Below, piece after piece: positions 33,666 to 42,750 of a stretch of DNA of 64,000 nt. The notes beneath the pieces are model-generated. The model was given only the letters and a program-made list of their open reading frames with translations, was not told the DNA's origin and did not search any database. The position numbers and the translations under genes are program-made. The DNA is taken from NCBI GenBank assembly GCA_050011895.1, contig JBEKIF010000005.1:62001-126000 (forward strand). Direction: 5' to 3'. Source of the DNA: DATBGO01 sp050011895. Its GTDB lineage: Bacteria > Actinomycetota > Actinomycetes > Streptosporangiales > Streptosporangiaceae. Numbering within the stretch: the first letter of the stretch is position 1; the number at the start of each line of letters is the position of its first letter.

Positions 33666-36137
33666 TCAATCCCGCTTCAGCATGTCCAGGTTCTCGCGCA
33701 CCGTCCGGGTCAGCGGATGATCCGGCGGCAGCACCCGCTCGCAGTCGGCCAATGTGCGCTCCAGCAGCGCGATGGCCTGGGTGAGCCGGCGCGCCGCATG
33801 GTAGGCGGCGGCGAGGTTGGCCCGCGAGGTGAGGGTGTCGGGGTGATAGGCGCCCAGCACCCGCTCACAGCCTGCGAGGGTCTGCTCGTACAACGGCACG
33901 GCGGTGGCCAGCTTTCCCGCCGAGTGGTAGAGGGACGCCAGGTTGCCCCGCGCGGTCACCGTGTCACGGTGATCTGGGCCCTGGATCCGCTCCCGGTCGG
34001 CGAGGGTCTGCTCGTAAAGGGCGATCGCCTCCTTGAACCGCCGCGTGGACTGGTAGGCGGATGCCAGGTTGGCGCGCGAGGTCAAGGTATCCAGGTGATC
34101 GCGGCCAAGCACGCGCTCCCGGTCGGCGAGGGTGCGCTTGTATACCGGGATCGCGTCCTTCAGCCGGTCCGCCGTGCGGTAGGCGTAGGCCAGGTTGGCG
34201 CGCGCGGTCATGGTGTCCGGATGATCCTCGCCGAGCAGGCGCTCACGGTCGGCGAGAGTGCGCTCGTACAGCGGCATCGCTTCCGGCAGCCGGCCGGCCG
34301 AATGGAGCACGGCGGCCAGGTTGCCTTTCGCCGTCAGCGTCTCCGGATGGTCCTGCCCCAGCACCATCTCGCGGTCGGCGAGGGTGCGCTCGAAGACCTT
34401 GATCGCGTCGGCGAGGCGGCCGGCTGAGCGGTACGCTGCGGCCAGATCACTGCGCGCTGTCAGTGTGTCGGGATGGTCGGGGCCGAGCACCCATTCCCGT
34501 CCGGCGAGGGTGCGTTCGTAAAGCGGGATCGCGTCCGGCGGCCGCCCTGCGGCCAGGCACACGTGCGCGAGGTTGCTGCGAGCCGTCAGGGTTTCCGGGT
34601 GGCCAGGACCCAGGATCCGCTCTCGTTCGGCGAGGTTCTGCCCGCGCACCCCGATCGCCTCATTCAGCTGGCCTGCGGCCTCGTACGCGGCGGCGAGGCT
34701 GTCGTTGGACAGCAGGGTCTGGGCATGACCGGGACCGAGAATACGGCCGCTCGCGTCGGCCATCATCTGCCAGTAGCTGATGGCCGGCCCGGTGAGCCCG
34801 GCGCTGTCCAGGCTGCGCCCGGCCCGCAGTAGGACCGGATGGGCTTCGGGCTCCCACAGCAGTTCCGCGGCAGCCTGGTGGAGGCTGGCCGCGCACTCTC
34901 GCAGGGCCTGGGCCAGCAGCGGGTTGGTCTCGCGCTGCGGCCACACCTGGACGAGGGCGTCAGCCGCGGTTTGGCTGGTCTGAGCCAGCACTACAGGCGG
35001 GAGGACCTGCCGGATCGTTGCCTGGACCAGGTGATGCATCCGGACGGTGTACGCGGAGCTGGCCGGGTCAATGGTCACCAGCCCGGAGCGGGCCAGGCTC
35101 TGCAAGGCGGCGCGGGCGCTGGCCTCGTCGGCCGCCGTGCCGGTGCGCTGCCGGCCGGTGATGTAGTCGCATGCCGCCCGGCTGGTCAGGACCGCGCCGG
35201 GGATGCCGCCAGGGCCGAGCACCGCGGTCAGCGCCAGCGCAGGCCGTGCCATCCCCGCAGGCGGCATCTGGTCGGCACGGTCAAGGGCCAGGGACCATGC
35301 TGCCGCTGTGGTCGCCACGAAGCCATCCGCCGCCGCGAGGTTGATGCGCTGCTTCCGGTCGGCGAACTGGATCCGGTAATCGCGGCAGCCGAACCCCGAT
35401 TCAATGATCGTGTCGGCGGCCATGGTCAGCGCCAGCGGCAGGCACGCGAGATCCTCGGCCAGATCAAGGGCCTCGATCCGCTGGTCGGGATCGTTGTAAA
35501 GTTTCGCGGTCAGGTAGCCCAGCGCTTCGCGGCGGCTGAAGGCACCGACCTGAAGGATCTTCCTGCCTGGAGCGCGCATCGAGGCCGCCTGCAGCCGAGT
35601 GGTGATCAGCACCCTTCCGGTAGCGCCCTTCGGCCACAGCCCCGCCAGGTCGGCCGGGTCGGCGAGATCATCAAGGACGACTAGCCACGACTTGCTGGTC
35701 TCGGCCAGCCAGCTCAGGAACCGGGCCGCCGCGACGTCCTGAGCATCTCGCAGGCCAGCGGCGCCGATCTCGCCGAGCGCCTGGGCATAGCCGGTTATGA
35801 TCGCGTCCCTGCTTACTGCTGGCACCCAGACCAGCAGGTCTGTGGCGGCGGCCTGCCAGAGGGAGTGCGCGAACGCGACCGCCAGCTGCGTCTTTCCGGT
35901 GCCCCCCGCGCTGGCCAGCGACTGCCCGTCGATCACCTCGGGGCGGGTGAGCACGGCCGTCTCGCCCGGGACAAGGTTACTCATCGGGCCGAAACCGGTC
36001 TCGGGCCGCGGGCTGTAGCAGTCGGCCAGCGGCGGCACCGTTCCTGACTGCAGCGGCCAGCTGCCCGTGGCCGGTGCTTCGCGAGGCCGTCTGCTGCTGA
36101 TCTGGCTGCTCATGCCGGTGCGGCCGGTAGTTTCCAT
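33666..36137 (-). CDS. Second NB-ARC-type STAND ATPase with TPR repeats
   Basis: 823 residues from ATG 36137. Walker A is SAGGTGKTQLAVAFA (~residue 77), Walker B SWLVVLDDLADP, then RVLITTRLQAASM and ACLPLALTMAADTI. From ~residue 460 eight to nine 42-residue TPRs carry the pattern A-LYERTLADRERVLG-DHPDTLTARANLA-AY-SAGR. It has no N-terminal effector domain; the first ~50 residues are Pro/Ser-rich. Sensor role by family, ligand unknown. Repeats are more diverged than in the copy at 23556. It lies outside the tRNA-Arg element. Confidence 0.82.
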   Translation of the reverse strand: METTGRTGMSSQISSRRPREAPATGSWPLQSGTVPPLADCYSPRPETGFGPMSNLVPGETAVLTRPEVIDGQSLASAGGTGKTQLAVAFAHSLWQAAATDLLVWVPAVSRDAIITGYAQALGEIGAAGLRDAQDVAAARFLSWLAETSKSWLVVLDDLADPADLAGLWPKGATGRVLITTRLQAASMRAPGRKILQVGAFSRREALGYLTAKLYNDPDQRIEALDLAEDLACLPLALTMAADTIIESGFGCRDYRIQFADRKQRINLAAADGFVATTAAAWSLALDRADQMPPAGMARPALALTAVLGPGGIPGAVLTSRAACDYITGRQRTGTAADEASARAALQSLARSGLVTIDPASSAYTVRMHHLVQATIRQVLPPVVLAQTSQTAADALVQVWPQRETNPLLAQALRECAASLHQAAAELLWEPEAHPVLLRAGRSLDSAGLTGPAISYWQMMADASGRILGPGHAQTLLSNDSLAAAYEAAGQLNEAIGVRGQNLAERERILGPGHPETLTARSNLAHVCLAAGRPPDAIPLYERTLAGREWVLGPDHPDTLTARSDLAAAYRSAGRLADAIKVFERTLADREMVLGQDHPETLTAKGNLAAVLHSAGRLPEAMPLYERTLADRERLLGEDHPDTMTARANLAYAYRTADRLKDAIPVYKRTLADRERVLGRDHLDTLTSRANLASAYQSTRRFKEAIALYEQTLADRERIQGPDHRDTVTARGNLASLYHSAGKLATAVPLYEQTLAGCERVLGAYHPDTLTSRANLAAAYHAARRLTQAIALLERTLADCERVLPPDHPLTRTVRENLDMLKRD

Positions 36138-36398
36138 GCGCCGGGCACCCAGACCTCCCTCGCCGCTCGCTCCTCAGTAGCAGCATCACATTACGACGAA
36201 TATGCCGATCGACAAGCGGGATTCCCGAGCCGCCCGGATTCAGTTTCATCGCTGGTGAGGGCCGGGTAGCCGGACCCGATTCCGCAGGCTGTTGCCCCGG
36301 GGGCCATGGCCGCCCGGGCAGCCATACTGAGCCCCGCACGGCCAGTAGCGGGCGCCCCTGGGCAGCTCTGCGGGTACGGCGCAGCCTAGCGGGACGAC

Positions 36399-36803
36399 CT
36401 AGATGTGCTGCCCGGACTGGCGGTTGCGCAGCCGGTCCTCGTCGAGGGCCAGGTTGAGCAGCCAGCCGACGACGCCGATGATGATCGCCCCCCAGAACGC
36501 GGGCCAGAACCCAGTGATGTGGAACGGCAGGGACAGCTTGCCCGCGACCCAGCTTGTGAGCCAGAGCAGGAGCGCGTTGACGACGAACGCGATCAGGCCG
36601 AGCGTGAGAACGTAAAACAGGCAGCCGACCGTCTTCACGATCGGCTTCAGGACCGCGTTGACGATGCCGAAGATCAGCGCGACCACGATGAGCGTACCCA
36701 CCCGCGAGCCGGCGCTGCCTGCGCGCAGTTCAATGCCGGGAACCAGCGCCGTCGCAAGGAACAGGGCGCATGCAGTTATCAGCACCCGGATCACGACCCT
36801 CAT
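36399..36803 (-). CDS. Phage-holin-family (superfamily IV) small membrane protein
   Basis: 134 residues from ATG 36803. Four helices: VIRVLITACALFLATALVPGI, TLIVVALIFGIVNAVLKPIV, LFYVLTLGLIAFVVNALLLW and FWGAIIIGVVGWLLNLAL. The VNAVLKPIVK and TLGLIAFVVNALLLW segments match the PF04020-type family (YvlD-like), common in actinobacteria and not usually linked to phage. Function unknown, probably envelope-related. Confidence 0.82.
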   Translation of the reverse strand: MRVVIRVLITACALFLATALVPGIELRAGSAGSRVGTLIVVALIFGIVNAVLKPIVKTVGCLFYVLTLGLIAFVVNALLLWLTSWVAGKLSLPFHITGFWPAFWGAIIIGVVGWLLNLALDEDRLRNRQSGQHI

Positions 36804-37624
36804 GAATCCTAATCTTTTCACGTATCCCGGACAGTACGTACATGCTGTGCCCGCCTGGGGCTGACCGGGCCACGCCGGAGGTAGCCGCGGCAGCCGCGCT
36901 CTCGGGCCGCCCCCTGGGCCCCCCTGGGCTCCGGGTCCCGGCCCGGGCCGCGCGGTCGGGCAGGCACCCCCGGATTCATGGATGGCGTCAATGCGGCGCT
37001 GCTGGCGATGATGTCTACGACGCCGGATATCGGGCATCAAGAGCTGAAGAAAATAGATAAAGCTTGTCAGTGCCGGAATGCGAATGGCAATGATTCACGC
37101 TTACCGGCATGTCGCTGGACGCCGCTATAAGCGGCATGGAACTATAAGCGGCCGGGGAAACGACTGCCGTCATCAGTTATCGGGACCGATCACGGCCGCG
37201 GGGGAGTAGTAATGGGATTCGCCTGGGTATCAGCAAATGCAAGTGACTTCGCAATGCCGCAGATGTGGGAGCGCGCGGCTTTCTCGCCCCGGCACCGGAA
37301 ACCGCCGCGCTGGTCGCGACGGCTGCGGGCAGTAGCCGGCCTGGCCCGGCGGGCGTCCGGGGTTTCCGGCGCCCTGCGCCGGACCAGCCGGGACATCGGC
37401 TAGCACGCCAGGCCCGGGGGCGGGGACTGAGAATAGCTACCGTCCCGGGGGATCGCGATCCTCGCGGGGCGGGCAGCGGGCTCGCGGCCCGCGCGGGACC
37501 GGGGCGGGGAGGGGCCCGGTCCCGCGGCGGGACCCGGGCTCACGGTGCCGGGATAGCGACCCCGGGCACGTCGATGGTTCCTGCAGGAGTGGCCGGTTCT
37601 AGCAGGATTGGCGCAGCCGGGTGG
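36804..37624. other. Long intergenic region with small repeats and a possible small ORF
   Basis: 821 bp. The part at 37040-37210 is markedly AT-richer than its neighbours. The palindrome GCCGCTATAAGCGGC lies at 37121-37135, and CTATAAGCGGC recurs at 37142-37152. A 63-codon frame (37212-37403, +, MGFAWVSANASDF...) has a G-rich stretch before its ATG but no recognisable domain. No firm gene. Confidence 0.5.
37212..37403 (+). CDS. Possible small basic protein
   Basis: 63 residues starting MGFAWVSANASDFAM, with a strongly basic second half (PRHRKPPRWSRRLR). GGGGGAG lies about 5 nt before the ATG. It follows an AT-rich stretch with an inverted repeat that could act as its promoter. No family recognised. 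Confidence 0.35.
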   Translation: MGFAWVSANASDFAMPQMWERAAFSPRHRKPPRWSRRLRAVAGLARRASGVSGALRRTSRDIG

Positions 37625-37879
37625 CTACTTCCAGCGGAAGTGCACGAATAGCCGCCCGAAGTTCTTGGAATCCTTCTCGACGCGATGGTAGAGCGCTTTG
37701 ATGTCCTTGCGCTCCAGAAACCTCAGCACGTGTTTCTTGAGCTGGCCTGACCCCTTGCCGGGGATGATTTCTACTAGCGGTGCCTTCTTCCGCACCGCCT
37801 CGTCGATGATGTCTTGCAGCGCGCGATCGATGTCCTGGCCGCGGTTATAGATGTCGTGCAAGTCGAGCTTGAGCTTCAT
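37625..37879 (-). CDS. Small MutS-related (Smr) domain protein
   Basis: 84 residues, a stand-alone Smr domain. LKLDLHDIYNRGQDID supplies the LDxH motif, and VEIIPGKGSGQLKKHVLRFL the GxGxG/K loop. The LDLH and GKGSG residues are those linked to endonuclease activity of Smr domains on nucleic acids or stalled-ribosome mRNA. It diverges from the next gene across 91 bp. Confidence 0.88.
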   Translation of the reverse strand: MKLKLDLHDIYNRGQDIDRALQDIIDEAVRKKAPLVEIIPGKGSGQLKKHVLRFLERKDIKALYHRVEKDSKNFGRLFVHFRWK

Positions 37880-37970
37880 CTGGCCGTCTCCGATCCGCTA
37901 GTGGATCCACGCTACGCTGAGCGCCGGTGCTAGTGGGCGGCCCGCCGTCTGCCGGGCGAATGGAGGTCCG

Positions 37971-38372
37971 ATGCTTTTCGGGGACGAGCACGTCAGGAGC
38001 TACGTGGCGACCGACGGCGAGGAAGGCTACCACTGGCAGGGCACGACGATCCTGATCCTTACCACGACCGGCCGGCGAACCGGCGAGCAGCGGAGCAACC
38101 CGCTGATCTTTCGCGAGCACGAGGGCACGTACCTGGTGGTGGCGTCCAAAGGCGGCTCCGACGCGCCGCCCGCCTGGTATCTCAACCTGCAGGCCAGCCC
38201 CGAGGTGACCGTGCAGGTGCGGGGCGAGAAATTCGCGGCCAGGGCCCGCACGGCCACGCCGCAGGAGAAGCCGGGCCTCTGGCGGGAGATGACCGAGGTC
38301 TGGCCCGCCTACGACGAGTATCAGCGCAAGACCGGGCGGGAGATCCCGGTCGTTGTGCTCGAGCGAGCATGA
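37971..38372 (+). CDS. Deazaflavin (F420)-dependent nitroreductase-family protein
   Basis: 133 residues. TTILILTTTGRRTGEQRSNPL and YLVVASKGGSDAPPAWYLNL are the F420-binding signatures of the Ddn/DUF385 family. The VTVQVRGEKF strand and EIPVVVLERA end complete it. Such proteins reduce quinones or nitro compounds with F420H2. A paralogue is encoded at 47722-48138. Confidence 0.87.
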   Translation: MLFGDEHVRSYVATDGEEGYHWQGTTILILTTTGRRTGEQRSNPLIFREHEGTYLVVASKGGSDAPPAWYLNLQASPEVTVQVRGEKFAARARTATPQEKPGLWREMTEVWPAYDEYQRKTGREIPVVVLERA

Positions 38373-38520
38373 GGCTAGCTGGCCGGCTTCAGCGGCCATG
38401 AGGCCGTCCCGCCGCCGGACCGGAATCCCCGATCCGGAAGCTATGAATCAATCAGAGCCCGCGATAATCTTCCCACCAGGAAACCTAGGCTAGGCGGTTC
38501 TGCCGTCGGCTCATTTACCT

Positions 38521-38540
38521 GCCGGGCAGATCCGCCCGGC
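38521..38540. promoter_or_regulatory. Perfect 7-bp-arm hairpin before the S53 peptidase gene
   Basis: GCCGGGC and GCCCGGC are separated by AGATCC. It lies at the start of a C-rich tract (38534-38587) ending ~12 nt before the peptidase ATG, in its likely 5' leader. Confidence 0.6.
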
Positions 38541-38587
38541 CCCCGCCCCCGCCCCCGCCCCCCAGGCCCCCCGGCCCCCCGCCCCCT
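38534..38587. repeat. C-rich low-complexity tract with CCCCCG repeats
   Basis: Runs of 4-7 cytosines are spaced by single G or AGG, so the minus strand has many G-runs able to form a G-quadruplex. It lies directly upstream of the S53 peptidase ribosome-binding site. Confidence 0.8.
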
Positions 38588-38598
38588 AGGGAGTGCTC

Positions 38599-40038
38599 AT
38601 GCGCCTTCTGATGCCCGTGGCAGCTGCCGCAGGCTCGCTCACGCTCGCCGCCGCCATGACCGGCGCGCCCGCTGTCGCGCCCGCCGCTGACACCGGTGCC
38701 GCGGGGCCGTCGGCCACGGCGGTCGTCATCCGGCCGGACGTGATCCACGTGGCTGGCGCGCTGAAGTCACCACCCACCACGGCTTTCTGTGAGAAGCACT
38801 TCCGCATAGCGTGCTACCTGCCCAAGCAGATCCAGCGGGCATTCGACCTGCCGGCGTTGTACCGCCAGACGGTCCGCGGAAAGCGCGTCAACGGCCACGG
38901 CCAGACGATCGTCATCGTCGACTCGTTCGGGTCCCCGACGGTCGGCCACGACCTCAATGTGTTCGATAAGCAGGCCGGGCTGCCTGCTCCGCCGTCACTG
39001 CGGGTGATCCAGCCAGCCGGTAAGGTCGGGCCCTACAAGCCCACCTCTGACCGGGTGGGCTGGGCCGGCGAGACCGACCTGGACGTCGAGTACGCGCACA
39101 CGATCGCTCCGGGCGCGGGCATCCTGCTCGTCGAGACCCCGACGGCGGAGAATGAGGGTACGACGGGCTTCCCGCAGATTGTGAAGGCCGAAGAGTACGT
39201 GGTCAACCATCACCTCGGCGGCGTGATCAGCCAGAGCTTCAGCGCGACCGAGCAGACGTTCCCGTCCAGGCGGTCCCTGCTCAGCCTGCGCGGCGCCTAC
39301 ACTGACGCGGCGCGGAAGGGCGTTACCGTGCTGGCGGCATCGGGCGACAGTGGCGCGGCCGACGTGCGGTACAACGGGAGCACCTACTACCTGCACCCGG
39401 TCACCTCGTGGCCGGACAGTGACCCGCTGGTGACCGGCATCGGCGGGATCCAGCTGCACCTGAACGCGGCCGGCCGGCCTACCAGTCCGGCGACCGTGTG
39501 GAATGACACTTACAACGTCCCGACCAACAAGTTCATCTTCGGCGGCGATGGCCCGAACCCGCTGGCTGGCGGCGGGGGCAAGTCGGTGGTCTTCAGCCGT
39601 CCCGGCTATCAGGACGGCGTGCGGAGCGTCGTCGGGGGCAGCCGGGGCGTGCCCGACATCTCGATGAGCGGTGCCTGCAACGGCGCTGCCGACATGTACC
39701 AGAGCTTCAAGGGCCAGCCGGCCGGCTGGTACGAGACCTGCGGAACGAGCGAGGCGACTCCCGAGTTCGCCGGCATCGTGGCCCTGGCCGATCAGGTTGA
39801 GGGGCACCCGATCGGCCTGATCAACCCGGACCTGTACCAGCTGCTGGCTGGCCACGAGCCCGGCATCGTGGACATCACCAGCGGTAACAACACGGTGTCG
39901 TTCACCCAGGGCGGCAAGCTGCACACCGTGCACGGGTTCGACGCGCTGGCCGGATACGACCTCGCATCCGGGGTTGGCACCGTGAACGGCAGGTTCTTCG
40001 TGTTCGAACTTGCCGGAGCGGCCCGCCACCGGCGCTAG
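38599..40038 (+). CDS. Secreted S53-family (sedolisin) serine-carboxyl peptidase
   Basis: 479 residues from ATG 38599, with AGGGAG 6-7 nt upstream. A signal peptide (LMPVAAAAGSLTLAAAMTG) is followed by only ~50 residues before the catalytic domain. Glu and Asp of the triad are in GETDLDVEYAHTIAPGA (~158/162), the oxyanion-type region is TVLAASGDSGAADV, and Ser lies in GTSEATPEFAGI (~382). A C-terminal calcium-site-like VDITSGNN and GYDLASGVGTV are present. The family works extracellularly at acidic pH. The classical large Pro-kumamolisin activation domain is missing. Confidence 0.88.
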   Translation: MRLLMPVAAAAGSLTLAAAMTGAPAVAPAADTGAAGPSATAVVIRPDVIHVAGALKSPPTTAFCEKHFRIACYLPKQIQRAFDLPALYRQTVRGKRVNGHGQTIVIVDSFGSPTVGHDLNVFDKQAGLPAPPSLRVIQPAGKVGPYKPTSDRVGWAGETDLDVEYAHTIAPGAGILLVETPTAENEGTTGFPQIVKAEEYVVNHHLGGVISQSFSATEQTFPSRRSLLSLRGAYTDAARKGVTVLAASGDSGAADVRYNGSTYYLHPVTSWPDSDPLVTGIGGIQLHLNAAGRPTSPATVWNDTYNVPTNKFIFGGDGPNPLAGGGGKSVVFSRPGYQDGVRSVVGGSRGVPDISMSGACNGAADMYQSFKGQPAGWYETCGTSEATPEFAGIVALADQVEGHPIGLINPDLYQLLAGHEPGIVDITSGNNTVSFTQGGKLHTVHGFDALAGYDLASGVGTVNGRFFVFELAGAARHRR

Positions 40039-40246
40039 CCGGGACGTGCCAGCGCCACCGCCAGCTGAGCGGGAGCGGCGGGCCAGGGCTGGCCAGGACC
40101 GGCCTGGCCCGCTGCGCCACCTACCTTGCGGCCCTGGTGACCCGGGATGAGGCGACGGCCCGGGCGTTCCGGCCGGTCAATCCGGTGCCGGTCAATTTGG
40201 TGCCCGGGGGACCGATCCGCCCGCTGGGGCACCACGAATAGTAGGT

Positions 40247-40849
40247 ATGAGCACACGGGATATGCGCGCATCGCAACCGGGTCCCGATCCCGGCGGGGTC
40301 GGCGAGCCCGATCTGAACTGGCTGTTGGGCCATGTGGCTCGTGGCGACCAGGGCGCGTTCGAGGCCGTGTACGACCGGCTGGCCGGCCCGGTCTACGGCC
40401 TGATCTGCAAGGTCGTGCGGGATCCCGCGCAGTCCGAAGAGGTCGCCCAAGAGGTCTTGCTCGAGGTTTGGCGCAGCGCCTCGCGCTTCGATCCGGCCAG
40501 GGGCAGCGCGGCGACCTGGGTCATGACGATCGCCCACCGGCGGGCCATTGACCGGGTCCGGTCCGCCAGTGCCGAGCTGCAGCGGGATCAGAAGTCTGCG
40601 GCGGCGACGGCAGTGCCCGCGGCAGATGAGGTGGCCGAGGCGGTGGAGGCCAGCCTGGAGGCCGAGCGGGTGCGCCGCTGCCTGGACTCGCTGACCGATG
40701 TGCAGCGCGAGTCGATCTCGCTCGCTTACTACGGCGGCTATTCCTACCGCGAGGTCTCCGGGCTCCTCAGCGTTGCCCTCGGGACGATCAAGACGAGGAT
40801 CCGCGACGGCCTCATCCGGTTGCGCGATTGCATGGGGGTGAGCTGGTGA
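40247..40849 (+). CDS. sigK: ECF sigma factor, SigK type
   Basis: 200 residues. Region 2: HVARGDQGAFEAVYDRLAGPVYGLI, QEVLLEVWRSASRFDP and TWVMTIAHRRAIDRVRS. Region 4: CLDSLTDVQRESISLAYYGGYSYREVSGLLSVALGTIKTRIRDGLIRL. The sequence and the adjacent RskA-type anti-sigma gene, joined by a GTGA overlap, identify the ECF19/SigK group that often controls envelope and redox genes. ATG 40247 is retained; an in-frame ATG at 40262 is also possible. Confidence 0.85.
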   Translation: MSTRDMRASQPGPDPGGVGEPDLNWLLGHVARGDQGAFEAVYDRLAGPVYGLICKVVRDPAQSEEVAQEVLLEVWRSASRFDPARGSAATWVMTIAHRRAIDRVRSASAELQRDQKSAAATAVPAADEVAEAVEASLEAERVRRCLDSLTDVQRESISLAYYGGYSYREVSGLLSVALGTIKTRIRDGLIRLRDCMGVSW

Positions 40850-41688
40850 AGCTTCTCCGCCACGACCTGCATACCCTGACCGGCGTCTATGCGCTGGATG
40901 CCATCGAGGGCTCCGAACGGGACAGGTTCGAGCGCCATCTACACCGCTGCCAGCCCTGCGGCAATGAGGTACGCGGCCTGCGCGAGACAGCGGGCCGCCT
41001 GGCCGTGGCCGTGGCCGGGGTGCCGCCGCCCCAGCTCAAGGAGCGGGTCCTTGCCGCGGCGGCACGCACTCGCCAGCTTCCGCCACTCGCAGCCGACCGG
41101 CCCCAGTCCAGGGCCGAGCGGCTGCAGTCCGGCACCGAACCGCTGCCGCCCGGCACCGAGCGGCCGCCGCCCGGCACCGAGCGGCCGCCGCCCGGCACCG
41201 AGCGGCCGCCGCCCACGGCAGGCCGGACCTGGCTGCCGCGCCTCGCAGCCGCCTTCGGCGCGGCAGGACTGGCTGCCGCCATCGTTCTCGGCTTCGCGCT
41301 CTCCAGCACCCAGCGCCAGCTCGACAGCGCCCGTGCCCAGGACAAGGCAATCTCGGCCGTGCTGACCGCCCCAGGCGCCCGGATCCTGACCGCGCGCTCG
41401 AGCGTCGGCGGCACCGGCACGGTCATCGTCGCCGTCAGGCAACAGAAGCTGATCTTCACGGCCACCGGGCTGCCGCCGCTGTCGGCGGCCAAGGTGTATC
41501 AGCTCTGGCTGATGGGGCCGCCACGGATCCGGTCGGCCGGCCTGTTGCCGCCGCCCGCCCAGGGCCGGACTCCCCCGTTGCTTGCCGCCGGACTGCGGGC
41601 TGGCGATCAAGTCGGGGTGACCGTCGAGCCCGCCGGCGGCACTTCACAGCCGACCACCACCCCGATCCTGGTCATGCCGGTGCGGTAA
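40846..41688 (+). CDS. rskA: RskA-type membrane anti-sigma factor
   Basis: 280 residues from GTG 40846, overlapping the sigma stop (GTGA). The N-terminal ZAS domain includes the zinc motif HLHRCQPCG near residue 33. A repeat-rich Pro linker (PPPGTER units) leads to a TM helix (GAAGLAAAIVLGFALSS, ~145). The extracytoplasmic RskA domain shows TATGLPPLSAAKVYQLWLM and the closing VTVEPAGGTSQPTT. It holds the sigma factor inactive until regulated intramembrane proteolysis. Confidence 0.87.
   Translation: MKLLRHDLHTLTGVYALDAIEGSERDRFERHLHRCQPCGNEVRGLRETAGRLAVAVAGVPPPQLKERVLAAAARTRQLPPLAADRPQSRAERLQSGTEPLPPGTERPPPGTERPPPGTERPPPTAGRTWLPRLAAAFGAAGLAAAIVLGFALSSTQRQLDSARAQDKAISAVLTAPGARILTARSSVGGTGTVIVAVRQQKLIFTATGLPPLSAAKVYQLWLMGPPRIRSAGLLPPPAQGRTPPLLAAGLRAGDQVGVTVEPAGGTSQPTTTPILVMPVR
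41140..41217 (+). repeat. 21-bp tandem repeats inside rskA
   Basis: About 3.7 units of 21 bp encode PPPGTER repeats in the linker between the zinc domain and the TM helix. Units 1 and 2 are identical, with the others changed at a few positions. Confidence 0.85.
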
Positions 41689-41997
41689 CCGCGGCCGGTG
41701 GTATGTGGGCTCCCGGCCGGCCTGCCGCGCTACGCTGCTGCGCGCGGCGATGGGCCAGGCGCCGTGATCTGGGCTCTCGGCGATGCCTTTACCGGGGCGA
41801 TCCTGTTGTCGCGGCTCATCGCCGACAATGCGGCGCTGGCTGCCGACGTGGCAGTCGCCTGCGCGGCTCACATGTCATGAACTGAGCGTGTTTAGATAAT
41901 CACGTTGGGTAAGAACGTAGTGCGCCCTTCGGCAGCACGGGGATGATCGCTGCCGCGCAACCGCCTTCCGTGGTCGGGCGCAGGATCGGGGGATCAC
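41689..41997. other. Intergenic region with a marginal small ORF
   Basis: 309 bp. A GTG-start frame (41698-41880, +, 60 codons) contains VIWALGDAFTGAILLSRLIA, partly hydrophobic, but it has no ribosome-binding site and an overlapping frame of equal quality. I do not call a gene. Confidence 0.35.
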
Positions 41998-42750
41998 ATG
42001 ACCAGCGGACCTGAGCCGGGTACGCCAGGACAGTGGGGCGGCAGCCCTCAGGGCACCGAGCCCGGACAGCAGCAGGGGGGCGGCGGCCCTGGAGGTGCCG
42101 CGCCGGGACCGCAGCAGTGGGGCGGCGGGGCTCAGGGTGCCGCGCCAGGGTCCCAGGGCGATGCGTCCCAGGGTGGTGCATCCCAGGGCGGTGCGTCCCA
42201 GGGCGGCGGGCCCGGACAGCAATGGGGCAGCCTGCCCCAGGTCGGTGCGGCATCGCCGGTTCCGAGGCGCGAGACCAAGGTGACGCCACGCCGCGTCATC
42301 CAGTACATCATCGACGACATCCTGGTCGGGATCGTGCCCGGAATCATCTGGTGGCTGGTCGGCGACCGTGGCCACGGGGTGTGGCATGCCATCGGGTGGC
42401 TGATCGCGGTCGTCGTCGCGCTGCTGATCATGATCTGGTACTGGGTGCTCAGGCCGTATGGCCACGGCGGCCAGACGTTCGGCATGCAGTGGCTCGGCCT
42501 GCGGATCATCAGCAAGGATGGCGATCGCGCCAACAAGATGCAGCTGGTGGTCAGATGGATCCTGCTGATCATCGACACCTTGTTCATCGGGCTGGTCGGG
42601 CTGATCACGATTCTCTGCTCGCATTACCGCCAGCGCGTCGGCGACCACGCAGCGAAGACCCTCGTGGTGCGGGCGCACTGGCATATGAGCCAGGCAGACT
42701 GGGCCGCCACCGGCACGGCGCATGCCCCCGTGCCTGGTCGCGTGCCATAG
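41998..42750 (+). CDS. RDD-family membrane protein
   Basis: 250 residues. An N-terminal ~85-residue Gly/Gln/Ser-rich cytoplasmic segment with tandem repeats is followed by the RDD core: RRVIQYIIDDILVGIVPGI (Arg-Asp pattern), HAIGWLIAVVVALLIMIWYW, GQTFGMQWLGLRII, and LLIIDTLFIGLVGLITIL. The RDD domain is usually an uncharacterised membrane module of transporters. The repeat segment looks disordered. Confidence 0.85.
   Translation: MTSGPEPGTPGQWGGSPQGTEPGQQQGGGGPGGAAPGPQQWGGGAQGAAPGSQGDASQGGASQGGASQGGGPGQQWGSLPQVGAASPVPRRETKVTPRRVIQYIIDDILVGIVPGIIWWLVGDRGHGVWHAIGWLIAVVVALLIMIWYWVLRPYGHGGQTFGMQWLGLRIISKDGDRANKMQLVVRWILLIIDTLFIGLVGLITILCSHYRQRVGDHAAKTLVVRAHWHMSQADWAATGTAHAPVPGRVP
42151..42210 (+). 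repeat. 15-bp tandem repeats inside the RDD gene
   Basis: Four units of TCCCAGGGCGGTGCG type encode SQGGA-like pentapeptides. Repeat differences are single bases. Confidence 0.85.

Noticed and set aside
36399..36803. Prophage holin
   Set aside because: The PF04020-type family is widespread in non-phage contexts and no phage genes are nearby.
40247..41688. Sigma/anti-sigma pair regulating the S53 peptidase upstream
   Set aside because: No shared promoter motif could be identified and the genes are separated by 208 bp; the link would be pure speculation.
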